DNA of 64,000 nt. Origin: Wolfiporia cocos (taxonomy: Eukaryota; Basidiomycota; Agaricomycetes; Polyporales; Phaeolaceae). The stretch spans positions 4,092,001-4,156,000 of the forward strand of contig JACCLO010000003.1 in the NCBI GenBank assembly GCA_029448655.1, given 5' to 3'. Position numbers and translations under genes: made by a program. The notes below the pieces were generated by a model that saw only the letters and a program-made list of their open reading frames with translations, searched no databases and was not told the DNA's origin. Positions 32,414 to 44,481 of this stretch are shown here, piece by piece (positions within the stretch are counted from its first letter, which is position 1; every line of letters starts with the position of its first letter).

Positions 32414-32927
32414 TTCAATGCGGTTGTAGGTCCGATCTCCCCGAAGGCCGAAGGATAGCGAGCGCCCATCACGCGGTCTCGTGACGGCTGTATCGCGTCG
32501 CTTACCAAAGCGATCAAACGCGCATATGATCTACTCAGCACGATCCTTCGACACATTGCCTGGGAACGAATGCTATCACCAAGCTTACCGCCTGCTGGGT
32601 GCGCGCGCGCTGCCCTGGAGAAGCTCACAACCCAGATCACATTTTCTTAGCGGAAACCTGGGTTGTCCGGTTATCGGATTGGCTGCCTTGACGACACCCC
32701 TTAGGTGTCGTATAAATCACGCAGCGATTTCTTGACAATGACTTCACCTCCATTTCGCCTGGCTGGCTCAGTGCTGTCCTTTGTCGTCTCGAGACCTTCG
32801 CCCGCCCGGTTGCGCCCTCGCACTCTTGCGTTTTCTTTCGCCGTCTGCCACGCGCATCATCCGATTCCACCTCGAATCTTCACAGATTTTGTTCACTTGA
32901 CAGAGCATAGGCAGACGCATATACAAC
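32414..32927. promoter_or_regulatory. Divergent intergenic region, DUF1275 gene and secreted protein gene
   Basis: 514 bp between two divergent starts, expected to contain both promoters. No specific site was recognised. Confidence 0.4.
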
Positions 32928-33428
32928 ATGCTTGCTTCTGTATATTCGATCATGCTCCTGTCTGTGAGCGCGTTCGCTCTCCCATTCCCGTTCTGGTCGC
33001 GCCAAGAGACGGTCAGCAATGTCGTCTGCACCAATCCTGACGTGTAAGTCCGTCACCATTTCATGAATCTCAATACTTGATCATCGGGCACATTTGTAAT
33101 CACTGACAGCACACTGGACACGCACGACACCGACGTTGCACTCCTCCAGATCTGCGGTGGGATTGCGGGATCGATCGAGTTTTGTCAGGGCAACCCGACG
33201 ACGACGACAGGCACATTCGGCAATTCGTCCTTCACGATCACACCCGCCGAGTCTGGCGCCACGATCACTATCAGCAAAGGCCGCTGGGAGCAGGGTATCA
33301 AGGCCGTCGCGGCAACCTGTGGTGCGGATAAGCCGTTCACGGCAACGTTCACGGGTGGCGCGAGCACGGGGAATGTGAATGTTGAGCTGAAAGAGGTGGA
33401 TGGGACGACCAGCAGCGATTCTTCGTAG
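32928..33428 (+). CDS. Small secreted protein, unknown function
   Basis: Two exons, 32928-33043 and 33110-33428, giving 144 residues. A clear signal peptide (MLASVYSIMLLSVSAFA, cleavage likely after SAFA or a little later) is followed by a mature chain with four Cys (VVCTN, QICGG, EFCQG, ATCGA), enough for two disulfides. Thr/Gly/Ser-rich stretches predict a beta-rich fold. I do not recognise a family; small secreted proteins of this kind are abundant in agaricomycetes. Exon joining GT|C gives NPDVTLDTHDTD in frame. Confidence 0.75.
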
Positions 33429-33926
33429 AGCATGTGCATGCGCATTGATTATCCCAACCATTGTACGCTGTTCTCGTTCAGCGTTGCGAAGGAAATCCGC
33501 AGACAGGATGTGGGCTTCCGAACTTTTCCCCATGAGAGCAAGATCAGTGAAAAGATAAAGATCTATATTAGCACCTCTCAGTGCAGAGGTATACTTCCGA
33601 TCTCGGCGCAGCATCCACGCGGCATAGAATAGATCATCGACGGATGTCTATGTACCTCCGCCCAGCCCCAGCATAACATCCACAATTGGGTAATCATCAA
33701 CACACTGTATTTGTATTTATTTGCTGGTAGGTGGGTCATATGAATGGTCAACGTTCCACGCGCGGTTTTATGAAAGCAGCTACGTCACAGCCATTACCAT
33801 AAACCACCTCCATACAAGTCTGCATCAGCATGTAATGCTCGGAACATAGATACTTCTTCTGAACTGTCTCATCGCTTTTCTGAGTATTCGTAATGTCTAG
33901 AATATCAAATCCATAGTCACAATCAT
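33429..33926. other. Intergenic, convergent 3' flanks
   Basis: Between the convergent secreted-protein and F-box genes; no gene seen. Confidence 0.4.
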
Positions 33927-35621
33927 TCAATCCGAGTTCCCCCACTGAACCCAATTCAGCCCCTCCTCGGCCATTTGTATCGACCTTTGGACGTGTTCAT
34001 CTCCTGTAACTTCAGGAACGACCTCAATAAGCCGACAAAAATTCGCCTCTCCTACATCTTCGCAGTTCGTAAGAACGATCGTTTGAAGTGTCGCTTGGCA
34101 TGATTGCCGCGCTACAAGAATCAGTATCAGGGCTTTCATGTACGCCCAAGTAACTCCCTCGTAGACTGTCGGCGTATTGCCAAACATCACTTTGTCAAAG
34201 TGAAGCACCCGTAGTTGATGTAGAAGATAATGGGAGGGATTGTGACGAGAGCGGGAATCGAGCACGTAAGGAAGCTGGATTGCTGCGGCGTGGTTAACTC
34301 GGAGGCTTGTGACTTGCGGCATTTGCTCGATAAATTTAAGCCATTGCTCCTTTGTGAGATTCTGGCAAGAGATGTTGAGGGTACGAACATTGGCAAGTGG
34401 CATATGCGAGCAGAAGTCTATCCACACCTCCCGCGGGCGACGGTCCACCCGGCTATAGGGAGGGAGGAATACGATGTCGATTATTGTAGCGGTGCGTTCA
34501 ATCGAATTAAGGCATTCTACGGGCAAATCGTCCGTACTTCCTTGCACTCTAGTGCCATTGTCATTGTCAAAAGACGAGTCAATGTTTAGGGCGAGGATAT
34601 CAGCCACTCGGGGCATTGTCTCCGCGAGGACATGCGACAGCTCTATCGTGCCCTGCTGTGATAGGCCTTGTAAGGAGACATGCGTCGCAGAAGGGAGGGA
34701 AAGCAGGCTCAGTATTGTCGCACATGAGATACCAACAGATTTGAGCGTGAGCGTTTGAAGAGAAGGCAGTATAACTCGTGCCGCATGATCGTGCCGATGA
34801 TCACCCATTACCCTGGCCCATAGGTTAAAGGCTAGCTCCAACTTCTCCAAGGCGGGCAGTCGTCCGAGGGTGGTGGTAACGTCTGCCGCGGTCGGTATAG
34901 TTCCTGAATAATTCCGACAATGAGAAGCGATGAAGGTTTTTAGCAGAGGAAACGAAGCACTGCTTCCCCAGGGGAATGGGATGTCGTGTAAGTCGAGATA
35001 CTGAAGTAGTGTTGCCTTGCCGATGAAGTCATAATTCTTGGAGGGACGATTTGCAAGCGATCCAATGGATTCAATGGATGAGGTACCGGTCTCTGCGCGA
35101 AGGGACATGCGATCTAGAGACACAGTGGAATCACGCAGAGCATCGAGCATGTTGTATAGCCATTGCTTGGGCGCCACAACCCACAAGTCGTGGATGCGAC
35201 ACTTCCGGGAAAGTACCACATGCAGAGACCTCTGCATTCGCTCTTGAGACTCTGCAGGCACCTCCACCCTCAATACCAGCGATGTGCTTCTGGAACGTCG
35301 TAATACCTCCTCCATCCATTCCGGGTGTGTATTAACAACAACGCAACTCCAGAGTTTCTGGCAACCAAGAGCAACAGAGCGCCACCGAGAGCAGACGTGC
35401 GATATCGATGTGATGTTTTTCCAGTACAAAGTGTGGTTTCTCATGCATTCAATGTAACAGATATTGAGGTGCGCGATGAAAATCTCTGTCATTATCTCGC
35501 TGGGCAGTCTTGAGATGGGAGCAAGAGAGTTCCACCTCGAGCTCAGCATGCATAGGGCCTCCCTATGGCTACAGATTTGTTGCCAGAGGTCCTTTCGGAC
35601 AGTATCCATGCCGGCTCTCAC
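33927..35621 (-). CDS. F-box domain protein (agaricomycete F-box/LRR-like)
   Basis: A single-exon ORF of 564 residues. The N-terminal F-box reads LAPISRLPSEIMTEIFI, then ISHVCSRWRSVALGCQKLWS (about residues 32-95), the Skp1-binding module of SCF ubiquitin ligases. The remaining 450 residues have irregular leucine-rich strands (for example FPLLKTFIASHC, LPALEKLELAF, LPSLQTLTLKSVGISC) typical of the large agaricomycete F-box family that presents substrates. Two nearby Met codons (35621 and 35609) could serve as start. No break is seen. The substrate is unknown. Confidence 0.88.
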   Translation of the reverse strand: MRAGMDTVRKDLWQQICSHREALCMLSSRWNSLAPISRLPSEIMTEIFIAHLNICYIECMRNHTLYWKNITSISHVCSRWRSVALGCQKLWSCVVVNTHPEWMEEVLRRSRSTSLVLRVEVPAESQERMQRSLHVVLSRKCRIHDLWVVAPKQWLYNMLDALRDSTVSLDRMSLRAETGTSSIESIGSLANRPSKNYDFIGKATLLQYLDLHDIPFPWGSSASFPLLKTFIASHCRNYSGTIPTAADVTTTLGRLPALEKLELAFNLWARVMGDHRHDHAARVILPSLQTLTLKSVGISCATILSLLSLPSATHVSLQGLSQQGTIELSHVLAETMPRVADILALNIDSSFDNDNGTRVQGSTDDLPVECLNSIERTATIIDIVFLPPYSRVDRRPREVWIDFCSHMPLANVRTLNISCQNLTKEQWLKFIEQMPQVTSLRVNHAAAIQLPYVLDSRSRHNPSHYLLHQLRVLHFDKVMFGNTPTVYEGVTWAYMKALILILVARQSCQATLQTIVLTNCEDVGEANFCRLIEVVPEVTGDEHVQRSIQMAEEGLNWVQWGNSD

Positions 35622-36465
35622 CTTCGTGGGGTTAGTGTGAAGTCTGACTGCGACAATGCAAGTGCTTGCCGTAGCTGATGCTGATCAGAAAGCAGCCCGC
35701 GATCGCAGAGGGCCAATCCAACTTGATGTGAAATTAAAGTGCAGCCCTATTGATGGCGCACGTCGGCAAACCGAAGCTGAGTATTTCGCAAAGGGACGAA
35801 CGGGTTGCCAGTGGTTTGATTAGACGAACCTCTGCGGGCTCCTGAATATCATTGTCTGACTCGATCGATCATCTTGCGACGGCACCGAATTGAACCCTAA
35901 CCCTACATATCAAGTTTGTAACATCGACAAGGATGTCCACTTGCACGGAGCTGATTGACTTCATCTTGCTTTTCTATGACCCATCTATTCCCATGCTCAG
36001 TCGCGCGCGTGAATTGTAGCGAACCAGAGATTGCATGGAGAACAATCGTCCAGCTGTACACTTTCTTGCCATCGACAGCCGTCCCTACGTGGACTCGCGG
36101 CCACACGACCATAGCTATCACGCATCCCGCCGGATGGCTCAACGAGGCTTGCATCCACCGCATCCCACCATTAGGGCTAGTATGCCGGTGAGGCTGAGTA
36201 TAGACAACGTTAATGCGACTGGCCACGCTGTCCTAAACGTGTCGTTATGCTCGCGCCCGCAGTCCAGTGCGCCACATATCAAAGTTTCTGCCGTCATCGA
36301 CGCGAATGTATCGATGAACTGGAGCTGGCAGAATTGCGACCTACCTGTTCGACGACAAATTGAGAGATCTGTAGCACACTAAGGCGGGTGATATGATTGA
36401 TTATGAACATCCCAGTGCATGTCTTACACTACGAGGTTGACCACTTGATCATGAGCTCATGAGCG
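35622..36465. other. Intergenic between F-box and NYN genes
   Basis: No gene supported. One CCCTAACCCTA (about 35897) resembles telomeric repeat but is only two units long. ORFs at 35903-36382 lack motifs. Confidence 0.4.
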
Positions 36466-37158
36466 CTATAGATTCACTGGAGCCAAGTTAGGCCAATTGA
36501 AGCGCACGCTTATTGGCGTCGTGCTCCATGACCCAGCGTGAATTTGTTTAGGTGCAATCAGCACCACATTCAATCCATGACGGGAGAGTTCTGACATTCG
36601 TTCTTTGTATCCGCTGTCCGCAGAGACTAAAATCACTGTAGCTCGGCCCGAACTGCTGTTGGCAAACTTTTCCATATCACCTGAGCCACGCGATATAAGT
36701 ATTGCAATGCGCGAATGATCCGGAAATCTCACCATGGATCATACTGTCGACCACTTCCTTCTTGCCCTCATGTGGACATGAAACAAGATCAACTCCAAAC
36801 TCCCGAAGTTTCTGCAACAGTTTTTGACATCTTGAGGATGGGTACAGATCGGGGTCTAAGTATGCCCTGATCGTGTAGCTCTCTCCATACGTCTTCGTCA
36901 GTTGAATGAGGCTGGCTATCCTATTATGCGCCGCCTGTTCCTCCTTTGCTGGAATGCCCAGATTCTCTGAGTAGACAGCCTTTGATGAGAATCTAGATGG
37001 TAGCGAATACAACTACACTCACCGAAGTCCCAAAATAGTGCGACGTTTTGCGAGCGTTTCGGCTCCTTGTTGCTGGGTCCCGACGCATGCTTAGCACAAG
37101 TAGCATACATGCTTGTGGCCTGAGTAACCCTCTCCCAGGTTATGTAACGTGGGGCCAT
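36466..37158 (-). CDS. NYN-domain (PIN-like) putative ribonuclease, MARF1/limkain-type
   Basis: Three exons, 37158-37023, 36966-36733 and 36680-36466, giving 194 residues. After splicing the NYN fold is clear: NVALFWDFENLGIPA (first acidic residue), RAYLDPDLYPSS, FGVDLVSCPHEGKKEVVDSM and ATVILVSADSGYKERMSELSRHGLNVVLIAP. The acidic residues of WDFEN, VVDSM and SADSG occupy the metal-binding positions of this nuclease superfamily; the third motif is SADSGY rather than SGDxDF. The gene probably encodes only the catalytic domain, as in many agaricomycete paralogues. An in-frame ATG at 37266 would add 36 residues. RNA target unknown. Confidence 0.82.
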
Positions 37159-38641
37159 CGAATTTGACCGGCCGAGCTGGTTTCTCTGGTGCACGTTGAG
37201 GCAAGAGCGTGCATGCAGACATGGCACCCACGTCGGCAGAGAGGAGAGCAGCATGTCTGCTGGCAAACGCTGGAAACGGAGACGTCAGGCCTTTATCTTT
37301 TTTTTATGCCTGGAGGACTGATTCTCATCGACTGGTTCTGCGCACACAGAAGGGAATGCCGATGAGATCGTTGCCAAGATTGTGTACATGAGGACCACCA
37401 TATTGCCAGGATGGAAATTCGCGAGATGGATATGCTGTGGCCTCTAAACCTTATCTGGAGGAGCGGTCTACCATCTGAGGAACAAAATTGCCCGGATGGG
37501 GTGAGGAAGCCGCGCACTACGCCACGAGGCCTATCGCGCCGCTTCACCATAAGTGGGGAATTTGATGGACAACAACACGATGCTGCATGAGCAAACGAGA
37601 ACATCAAAAAGTGACGTATTGTGCTGGCGCAGAATCCAAACCATCCTTTGCTTAGGGTGAATACGTACAAAGTTCGGACTCACCTCTGTTGACGACCAGA
37701 GAGTATGCTACATCAACGCCACGATCGTCCCTGGTCTCCGCTACTGACCTGACCAATTCAAGTCTCGAGGATAGTCAGGTCGCACCGTGCCAGAGCGAGG
37801 AACGTGTCGTGGATCCCTGAACGTGTCAACGTCTGGGATGTCGACGAGGTACTTCGGTGATTGATGCTCACTTTCCGTAACTTGAGTTCAATCGCGCGCA
37901 TCGCTGGTTCCATAGTATGTTCTTGAATGTAGTAGCGCTGCTCTTGGAGAAGCACTAGGGGAAGCTCAAGCGTGGCACCTCATAAGGAACTTGAATGCTG
38001 GCAAAATGTCGGGATTCTGTCTCGAAGGTTGGGTTGAATATGGCGCTCTGAGCGCATGTATGCGTGCAACTGAGGTCTTAGTACGAGTAAATAAGTGATG
38101 ATCACATACCTCTCTCTTACTACCCCAGCGAGCATACTGATGATTGTGAGTCCCTAGCCCTTTTACTGACCATTGCCAGGAGCCACAACTACTATTTTGA
38201 CCTTCCGCCAGGAGATGATGATAGCAACGGTGGCGTCAGCAAAGGAAATCCTGATGGGTCGGCCCTTTAGCACGGGCTTAGAAACAGGTCTCGACCTGCT
38301 CTGCACGTCTGCCACGTCTGCCGCAAAACCTACCTTTAGTGACCTGCCGAAGCCTGATACTCTAGGCAATATCAAGCTTCAGCAACAAACTTCAATCTCC
38401 AAGGCATAAGCCCATAACAGTAAAGTGTCGGTCATGCAATATGTCCGCACTATTCTATTGGGCGTAGAATAGGATATCCGATAGCAGGGTACGCAACAGG
38501 AACTTAACAATAGCCTTATCGTGCGCCTCGCCCTCCTCCCGCGGCACCGTCTGTGCCCTCGCGTCTACTTCTGCTGGTGAAGGTTGATGAGTAAAAATCA
38601 TGACGGTTGATGCGGCTAACTAACTTGGAGAAGCCGGTGCT
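37159..38641. other. Intergenic between NYN and phosphate carrier genes
   Basis: Short ORFs only (for example minus-strand 37293-37670, plus-strand 38173-38409); none shows a recognisable domain. I cannot exclude a poorly conserved multi-exon gene. Confidence 0.35.
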
Positions 38642-40047
38642 TTACTTGCCACCGGTCGTGCCAAGACCCATAGCGGTCTTGAAGGAGTCGTAGATCCACC
38701 ATTGGAAGCCTGCACGGAAAAATTAGCCACCAGCCGTCTGTCACTGCAACGGGAAGGCGTACCAGTGAGAGTACCGATCATGAGCACCCTAGTGCCGAGA
38801 CCCTTGGTGGCGAGCGAGGCGAAGCCGACCTCAGACGCGATCTGGCCGAGACCCTTGCCCTTGTTCGACGGCTTGCCCATCTGGGACACGAGCGAGTCGG
38901 CGGGGTGCGAGACGACGGCGCAGACGACACCGGCGAGGTAGCCAGACGCGAAGGTGACACCGAGCTGGGTGGGCTTGCTGTACGTGTCCTTGGGCGCGGT
39001 GAACACGTGGCGGTAGAACAGCTGGGCGATGTACTCGAAGAAGAAGAACTTGGCCATCGTGTACGGGATCTGGCGCGACCAGAGCGGGACGAGCGAGCCG
39101 AATGGGTAGCGCGTCTCGAGCTTCTGCGCCTGCATCTGCTTGATCGCCGCCATCATCGGGACCGGGAACGTGCCCGCGGGGCTCGTCTGGATCTTGACCT
39201 TCGTCATCTCGAGCGGGCAGAGCGCAATGTCCGCGAAGAACTCGGCCGACGCGGAGCCCGCGAGCCAGATCGCACCCTTGTACTTCGACGACGCCTCCTC
39301 ACCGGCGAGGTTCATGTAGACGTCCTTGAAGATCTCGTACAAACCGTACTTGAACGCACCCTGGAGGGAGTAGCCGACGAAAGTCGGGCCGACACCCTTC
39401 CAGAGACCCCTTGAGCCCTCCTCGGCGGCAATGGTCTTGATACCGGAGACAAGACCGTTGTACTTGCCGGGGTTGACCTGAAGTGAGGAATGTTAGCTCC
39501 GAGTTCTTCGGAATGAATACAGGCGCGTGAAATGCCAGGAAAGAGGCACGGATAGTGAAAACCAAACAGTGCGACTGTCATCGAGATATCGTCAACGCCT
39601 CAACCTCGGATGAGAATACACGGTGCGTCCGAGTTGAGACCTCACGGTACTCGCTAACTACAAAGTCTGGGCAATTTTGCGAATTCCGAAGTTCCATCAA
39701 CGCCGAATTGTGCTATCTCCGCACTTCTAATCCAAACTAAGACGCAGCGCAGCCAGAATGCTGCATGTATGCGCAACTTCCACAAATTCAGCAAAGCGTG
39801 CTAGTGCAAGCCAATCGCGCAGACCTCGTTTGCGACGCGAAGATTTCTCGCTTACCTGCATGTTACATTTCGTGACATCAAGAGGAGTGATACCGGCGTG
39901 GGTGGTACCGCACGCGAGGACACCACCGACGAGACATTTCGAGTAGTAGGAGGCGTCGTGAGGAACGGGGCCGAGATGGCTGTAAGCGGGAGCGACGCGT
40001 GAGTGACCGAGCTCGCTGTAGACAACGAGGAGACACTGACCGGGCAT
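38642..40047 (-). CDS. MIR1: Mitochondrial phosphate carrier (SLC25A3/Mir1 type)
   Basis: Exons 40047-39856, 39477-38763 and 38709-38642. It imports phosphate with protons across the inner mitochondrial membrane. The three mitochondrial-carrier repeats are visible through their PxD/ExxK-type motifs: PLDVTKCNMQ, PLEMTKVKIQ and HPADSLVSQM; also KGVGPTFVGYSLQGAFKYGLYE and the C-terminal FQWWIYDSFKTAMGL, all typical of phosphate carriers. The 5' end is uncertain. An ATG at 40078 opens MAHLAPAG with a good splice donor after it, but no acceptor restores the carrier frame, so the first in-frame ATG (40047) is reported. Residues before YSHLGPVPHDASYYSKC may be wrong. Two introns, one of 378 nt, are longer than its neighbours'. 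Divergent from RIB3. Confidence 0.88.
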
Positions 40048-40549
40048 CCCACTTACCAGCAGGAGCGAGGTGGGCCATTAGTATCTAGTCGTTAACCGTA
40101 GAGTAGAATCTAGGTGTGCTCGAGCCCTGTCGAGGAGGAGTGCGTGAGGAAGGTGAGAGTGGGCAGAATGAGCTGGCGCGCCGGTTTTTGCGCGGCTCGC
40201 TCCGAAGTTGACCGGTCCTTGCAGTGCTCCTATGCCGATTTCTTCCACCGCGGCGTGCCATTTCCCTGCACCTGCACCGATATGTTCCCGATAGTATATG
40301 AATACAACATATGCCGAGCGATGACATACGCCTGCCCGGCGTAAGCTGTGCACTTGAATTCAGCCAGTTGCGAATTTGTGCCCGCCCGCCGAGCTCGAGG
40401 CGGCGTCTCGAACGATCCGACGCTAACGTCTTACCCCGGTCCCGTGCTCCTCCTGAACATCGCAATGGGCTTGCTCATCATCCGCGCTGAACGACGGTGT
40501 CAACGACGTCGGAGTCGTCTCTGCTTACGCCGCCGAGGCTGCCTACTCG
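40048..40549. promoter_or_regulatory. Divergent intergenic region, phosphate carrier and RIB3
   Basis: About 500 bp between divergent starts; holds both 5' regions and possibly a non-coding first exon of the carrier gene. No specific site recognised. Confidence 0.4.
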
Positions 40550-41454
40550 ATGGCGCCAGCCTTGACTGAGTCATCCTCCGACCCGATGCCCTTGAAAACG
40601 CGCATTCGTTCCGCGCCCACCCTTATGGCCGCCAGCATACCCGCTCCCTCGAATCCCCTGCGACCGAAAGAGGTCCTAGATGCGCCAGCGCGCACGTCGT
40701 TCGCATTCGACCCAATAGAGGATGCTATTGCCGCATTCGCCCGCGGCGAGTTCCTGGTGGTCATGGACGATGAGGGGCGCGAAAACGAGGGCGATGTAAT
40801 CGCCGCAGCGAGCGAGATGTCCACGGAGAAGATGGCTTGGATGATCAGGCATACAAGGTGCGTACTGCTGCAGCATCCGCTCCGTCACTTCATGTGTCTG
40901 GTGTATACAGCGGGTACATCTGCATATCCCTCCCCGGCAAGCGACTAGACGAGCTCGAGATCCCCATGATGGTCTCCGAGAACCAGGACCCACACCGGAC
41001 CGCATACACCGTGACCGTCGACTACCGACACGGTGCGTCTCCTCTCTCCCTCACGCCACCCTAACGTCCGCTCAACCGCCCGCATACACTAGGCACGACG
41101 ACCGGCATCTCCGCGCACGACCGCGCACTCACCGCGCGCGCACTCGCCTCGCAGTCCTCGCGCCCGTCCGACTTCTCGCGCCCGGGGCACATGGTCCCGC
41201 TGCGCGCGCGGCCGGGCGGCGTCCTCACGCGCCCGGGGCACACCGAGGCCGCGCTCGACCTGTGCGAGCTCACGGGCCTCCCGCGCGCGGGCGTGCTGTG
41301 CGAGCTCGTGGGCGAGGACGAGAAGGGGAGCATGCTTCGCCGGGACGGCTGCCGCGCGTTTGCGGACCGGTGGGGGCTGCGGATGATCAGCGTGGAGATG
41401 TTGAGGGAGTGGAGAAAGCAGAAGGAGGGTGGAATGGGAACACCGAGCTCATAG
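40550..41454 (+). CDS. RIB3: 3,4-dihydroxy-2-butanone 4-phosphate synthase
   Basis: Three exons, 40550-40857, 40911-41032 and 41093-41454, giving 263 residues. It converts ribulose 5-phosphate to formate and the four-carbon unit of riboflavin. Family blocks: [20 protein letters not shown] (acidic metal-binding loop), [75 protein letters not shown] and [20 protein letters not shown]. The protein is monofunctional: no GTP cyclohydrolase II domain follows, as normal for fungi. The N-terminal 50 residues before the domain are not conserved and an internal ATG (MPLKTRIRS, 40586) is an alternative start. Confidence 0.94.
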
Positions 41455-42582
41455 CTGTTATATCGGGGCCATGTGGCGTTATGGGACAGGTGTGTACTAG
41501 AATTTGTAGAACACCCTAATGGATGGGCAGTGTATCCCTACTCCCTACCATCCCGAGTGCGATCAGCAGACATCTATAACAGGAAAGCCAGCCTCGAGTC
41601 AGTCGTGGACTACTCTCGTGCTGAGTCAGGGTCGTTTTCCGTCAGGTGAGTGCACCGCCTGCAGCCATCATATGCGTTTGTAATCCATGCAGTTGTCGTA
41701 TCTGTATCCATGACATGGTTCTAACCATCTCCGCCTTCGTCCTTATCTGCATTAGATGTTTGGACATCAACTATTAGCGAGCTGCGGCACCTGCCATAGC
41801 GAGAGTGCTCGGTAGAGTTTTATGCTGCGAGATCGACGAGAAGCACCAATCTGTGGCGACTACACGATAGAAGTCTAGCTGATCAAACGAAGCTTATATT
41901 GCACTAATAGGGTATGACGTCTGCACAGGTATGTGTTGTATATGTATTACCAGCAATTCGGGACTTAGGATTGGTCTGGCCATGGGTAAGACCACCATAT
42001 ACCTGCAGTTCGCGTATCATGGACCCTTCGGACATGAGTACGAATCGCGTATAGAGGTGATAGAGCCAAGGCGGGTTGATGCATACAATTCACAGCCACG
42101 TTGGGGGATATGTGGATGTCCACTCGGCACAGCTTTATATCAGGTGCTTCCGCTCCCACATGTCCCGACCATCCGTGTGGCATATCCGTGACTTAAACGT
42201 GAAGCCGCCACTGGATTACTGGATAGTCATCCGTGATCCAGATGTCGCACTTAGGTGACAAGGAAAGCACTCAAGTAGCTGTCGTTTCGAGACTTCTCAG
42301 CAAGTACTGAACGAGATGCGCGTGGATGGCACCAGCGCAAATGATTCATAAAGGCAGCAAGAGCTATCGCAGAATTTACATCGAGTGCTGCATAATCACC
42401 CCATACGACTCGACACCTCGCAATGGGAGGCACAACGTGTGAAGTCGATGGTCAGGACTTGTAAGCCTGGATTTCTACATTTCAGGTGTACCATTTTTGA
42501 CCTAATAACCAGGAGAACCACCGCCTATTGTCAGCTGGCGGTTTGCTGTGAGTTTGGGAATATATCGATCTACAAACGCAAA
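41455..42582. other. Intergenic stretch downstream of RIB3
   Basis: No gene supported; only short motif-free frames. Confidence 0.4.
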
Positions 42583-43753
42583 ATGACGCATTTAATAGCG
42601 GTGATCTGGTACGATTACCTGACAACATTGTCAAAAGAAATACAATCTTGCTGGACCGGAAGAACTTCTAGTAGCATTCTCTTTCTCCTGAACCGCTACG
42701 CGCTGCTGGCCTATGGAGTAGTCGTGCTTGTCAAAACTTTCCCGTGTTCTTCGCGAAAGGTAGAGTCATATGTTGCGCAGTTAGCGAATGTTTCTGATTC
42801 ACGTTGTCTTAGGGGTCAGGCTGTTCGAGTTGCCATTGACAGTATCCTGGTCATTCTGACAATATAACAGCTGTTTAGCCATAGGCATCTCCTATGAAGC
42901 CCTTCAACTTGTGTTGTTCACTATATCAGCAGGTCCGACACCGATAACCTTCACAATAGCGATACTTGGCTATTAATTTTCGTGATTTAGTCTTCACAGC
43001 TCTTCGAACCCACGCCATAACCGGTCTTAGACTGTCTATTGCACTCCCCGTCCTTGTCCTAGGCCTATTTCCTGTGGCCGTTACTCTTGTAAGCCCCCTG
43101 TGAAACAAGCTCAGAGCAGCATTTGAGAAAGTTGCGCCATTCCCTTCTATTGTGCAGTACGCTGTGATCAGCCAGACGTATGCCCCCCTGTTTTGTGATC
43201 CATCTGTATGCGCGCAACTCGATGCGCCACCGCATCTCTATAGGTGAGTCGGTGAATGCTACCTCACGTATAGTCATTGAATCGCGAATGATTCAGACGT
43301 AAGAGCCTGTCATACCAAGTGCTGAATGCTCATCGAGTTTATACAGTTATCATAGCCGCGAGAACTTGCGCCATTATATCTGAGTTGATAGCGCTTGTAG
43401 CCACGTACCACCATACCAACGGTTGGCAGATGAATAGCATCTCTGGGCACCACCTGATTTTTACTTTTACGAGATGGGGTGCGTACACGATCATTATTAC
43501 ATTGATCGCAGTAATCTGCTTACGCACGTCAATAATACACAGGAACCATCTACTTCATGTTAGTGCCTTGTTTCCCTGGCAGCAATTAAAGGTTGAACAA
43601 TTCCATAGATTCATGCTGGTTCTCAATATACTACAGATGACTGTCACAATCAGCAGAACTTGTGAACTTCCCGTGTTATACGATTTCTGTTATTCTGTGG
43701 GATATCCCACATATTTCATAGCGCCGTCAGTGCAGCTACTTTTCTGCGCTTGA
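42583..43753 (+). pseudogene. Probable DUF6533-type multipass membrane protein, degraded
   Basis: Plus-strand frames give WYDYLTTLSKEIQSCWTG followed by ILFLLNRYALLAYGVVVLV (about 42605-42740), the opening of the agaricomycete DUF6533 family (YDYLLTL..E...IW....S..K.LFLLNRY). Further hydrophobic segments follow at 43319-43753 (AICLRTS-like segment, VLNILQMTVTISRT). Between them stops occur in all three frames over several hundred bases and I could not join exons in phase, so it is called broken. It may instead be a divergent multi-exon gene. Function of the family is unknown. Confidence 0.5.
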
Positions 43754-44481
43754 CTCTGTCTAAACGACTGATCAGGGCGGGTTCCATTCTGACATCTCAT
43801 TTCATCCTTGAATTACGCCGGAGCAGCACCAGAGAACACAGTGACAATACCCTGAGGACCGTATCTTTCGTTTCTGCGGGTCACCAGGGACCAAGCACCG
43901 TTGGATTCAAACCCAGGCCGTTTCAAGATCTTTCCTGTACCAAAGTGGATAATCTTGCCAACGATTCATATTTGTACGGCGCTGTGTTTGACATCTCAAG
44001 TCCAACGGAAGGTGTACCACCCTATTTGAATGATGCTCAGTAAGTAATGCGATTCCGTATCGTTGGATTACGTGCCAATCATCGCATAGGTCGATCACTA
44101 CGAAGCCTTCTTGTCAAACACTCGTTGGAGACGCAGAGCCGATCAAAGACAGGGTGGCACAATGTGTCTCGATACCCAACAGAAGCGCAGGCGAAACATG
44201 GTTGGATTACCCGAGCCCAATGTAAGTGTTTCCGTAGCCCTATTCTAGCCACGAGGAAACATGATCTCCTATACTGTAGATGCTACACAATTGACGAGGG
44301 CCTGCACTATGATGAGTGGGATGATGAAACCGAGGAGGTATGGCTTGATGGGGAGGACGATGACATGAGACTTGGTCGTGGTGTATGAAGGCCTGGTGCT
44401 GTTCACATGCCTGATTGATGTTATGTGCTCTCATGTAGCTGTAGCGCATCTTATGTAAATATGTATAATGGTTGCTAACGA
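43754..44481. other. Intergenic, 3' of ORC1
   Basis: A plus-strand frame at 44047-44388 ends in an acidic tail (DEWDDETEEVWLDGEDDD) but has no recognisable domain and no clear start; no gene is called. Confidence 0.35.

Noticed and set aside
35890..35910. Telomere-like CCCTAACCCTA
   Set aside because: Only two units, no longer tract nearby; expected by chance and no sign of an interstitial telomere.
38905..39414. Plus-strand ORF of 169 codons (MRDDGADDTGEVARREG...)
   Set aside because: Antisense to the phosphate carrier in a G+C-rich exon; Arg/Glu-rich shadow translation without motif.
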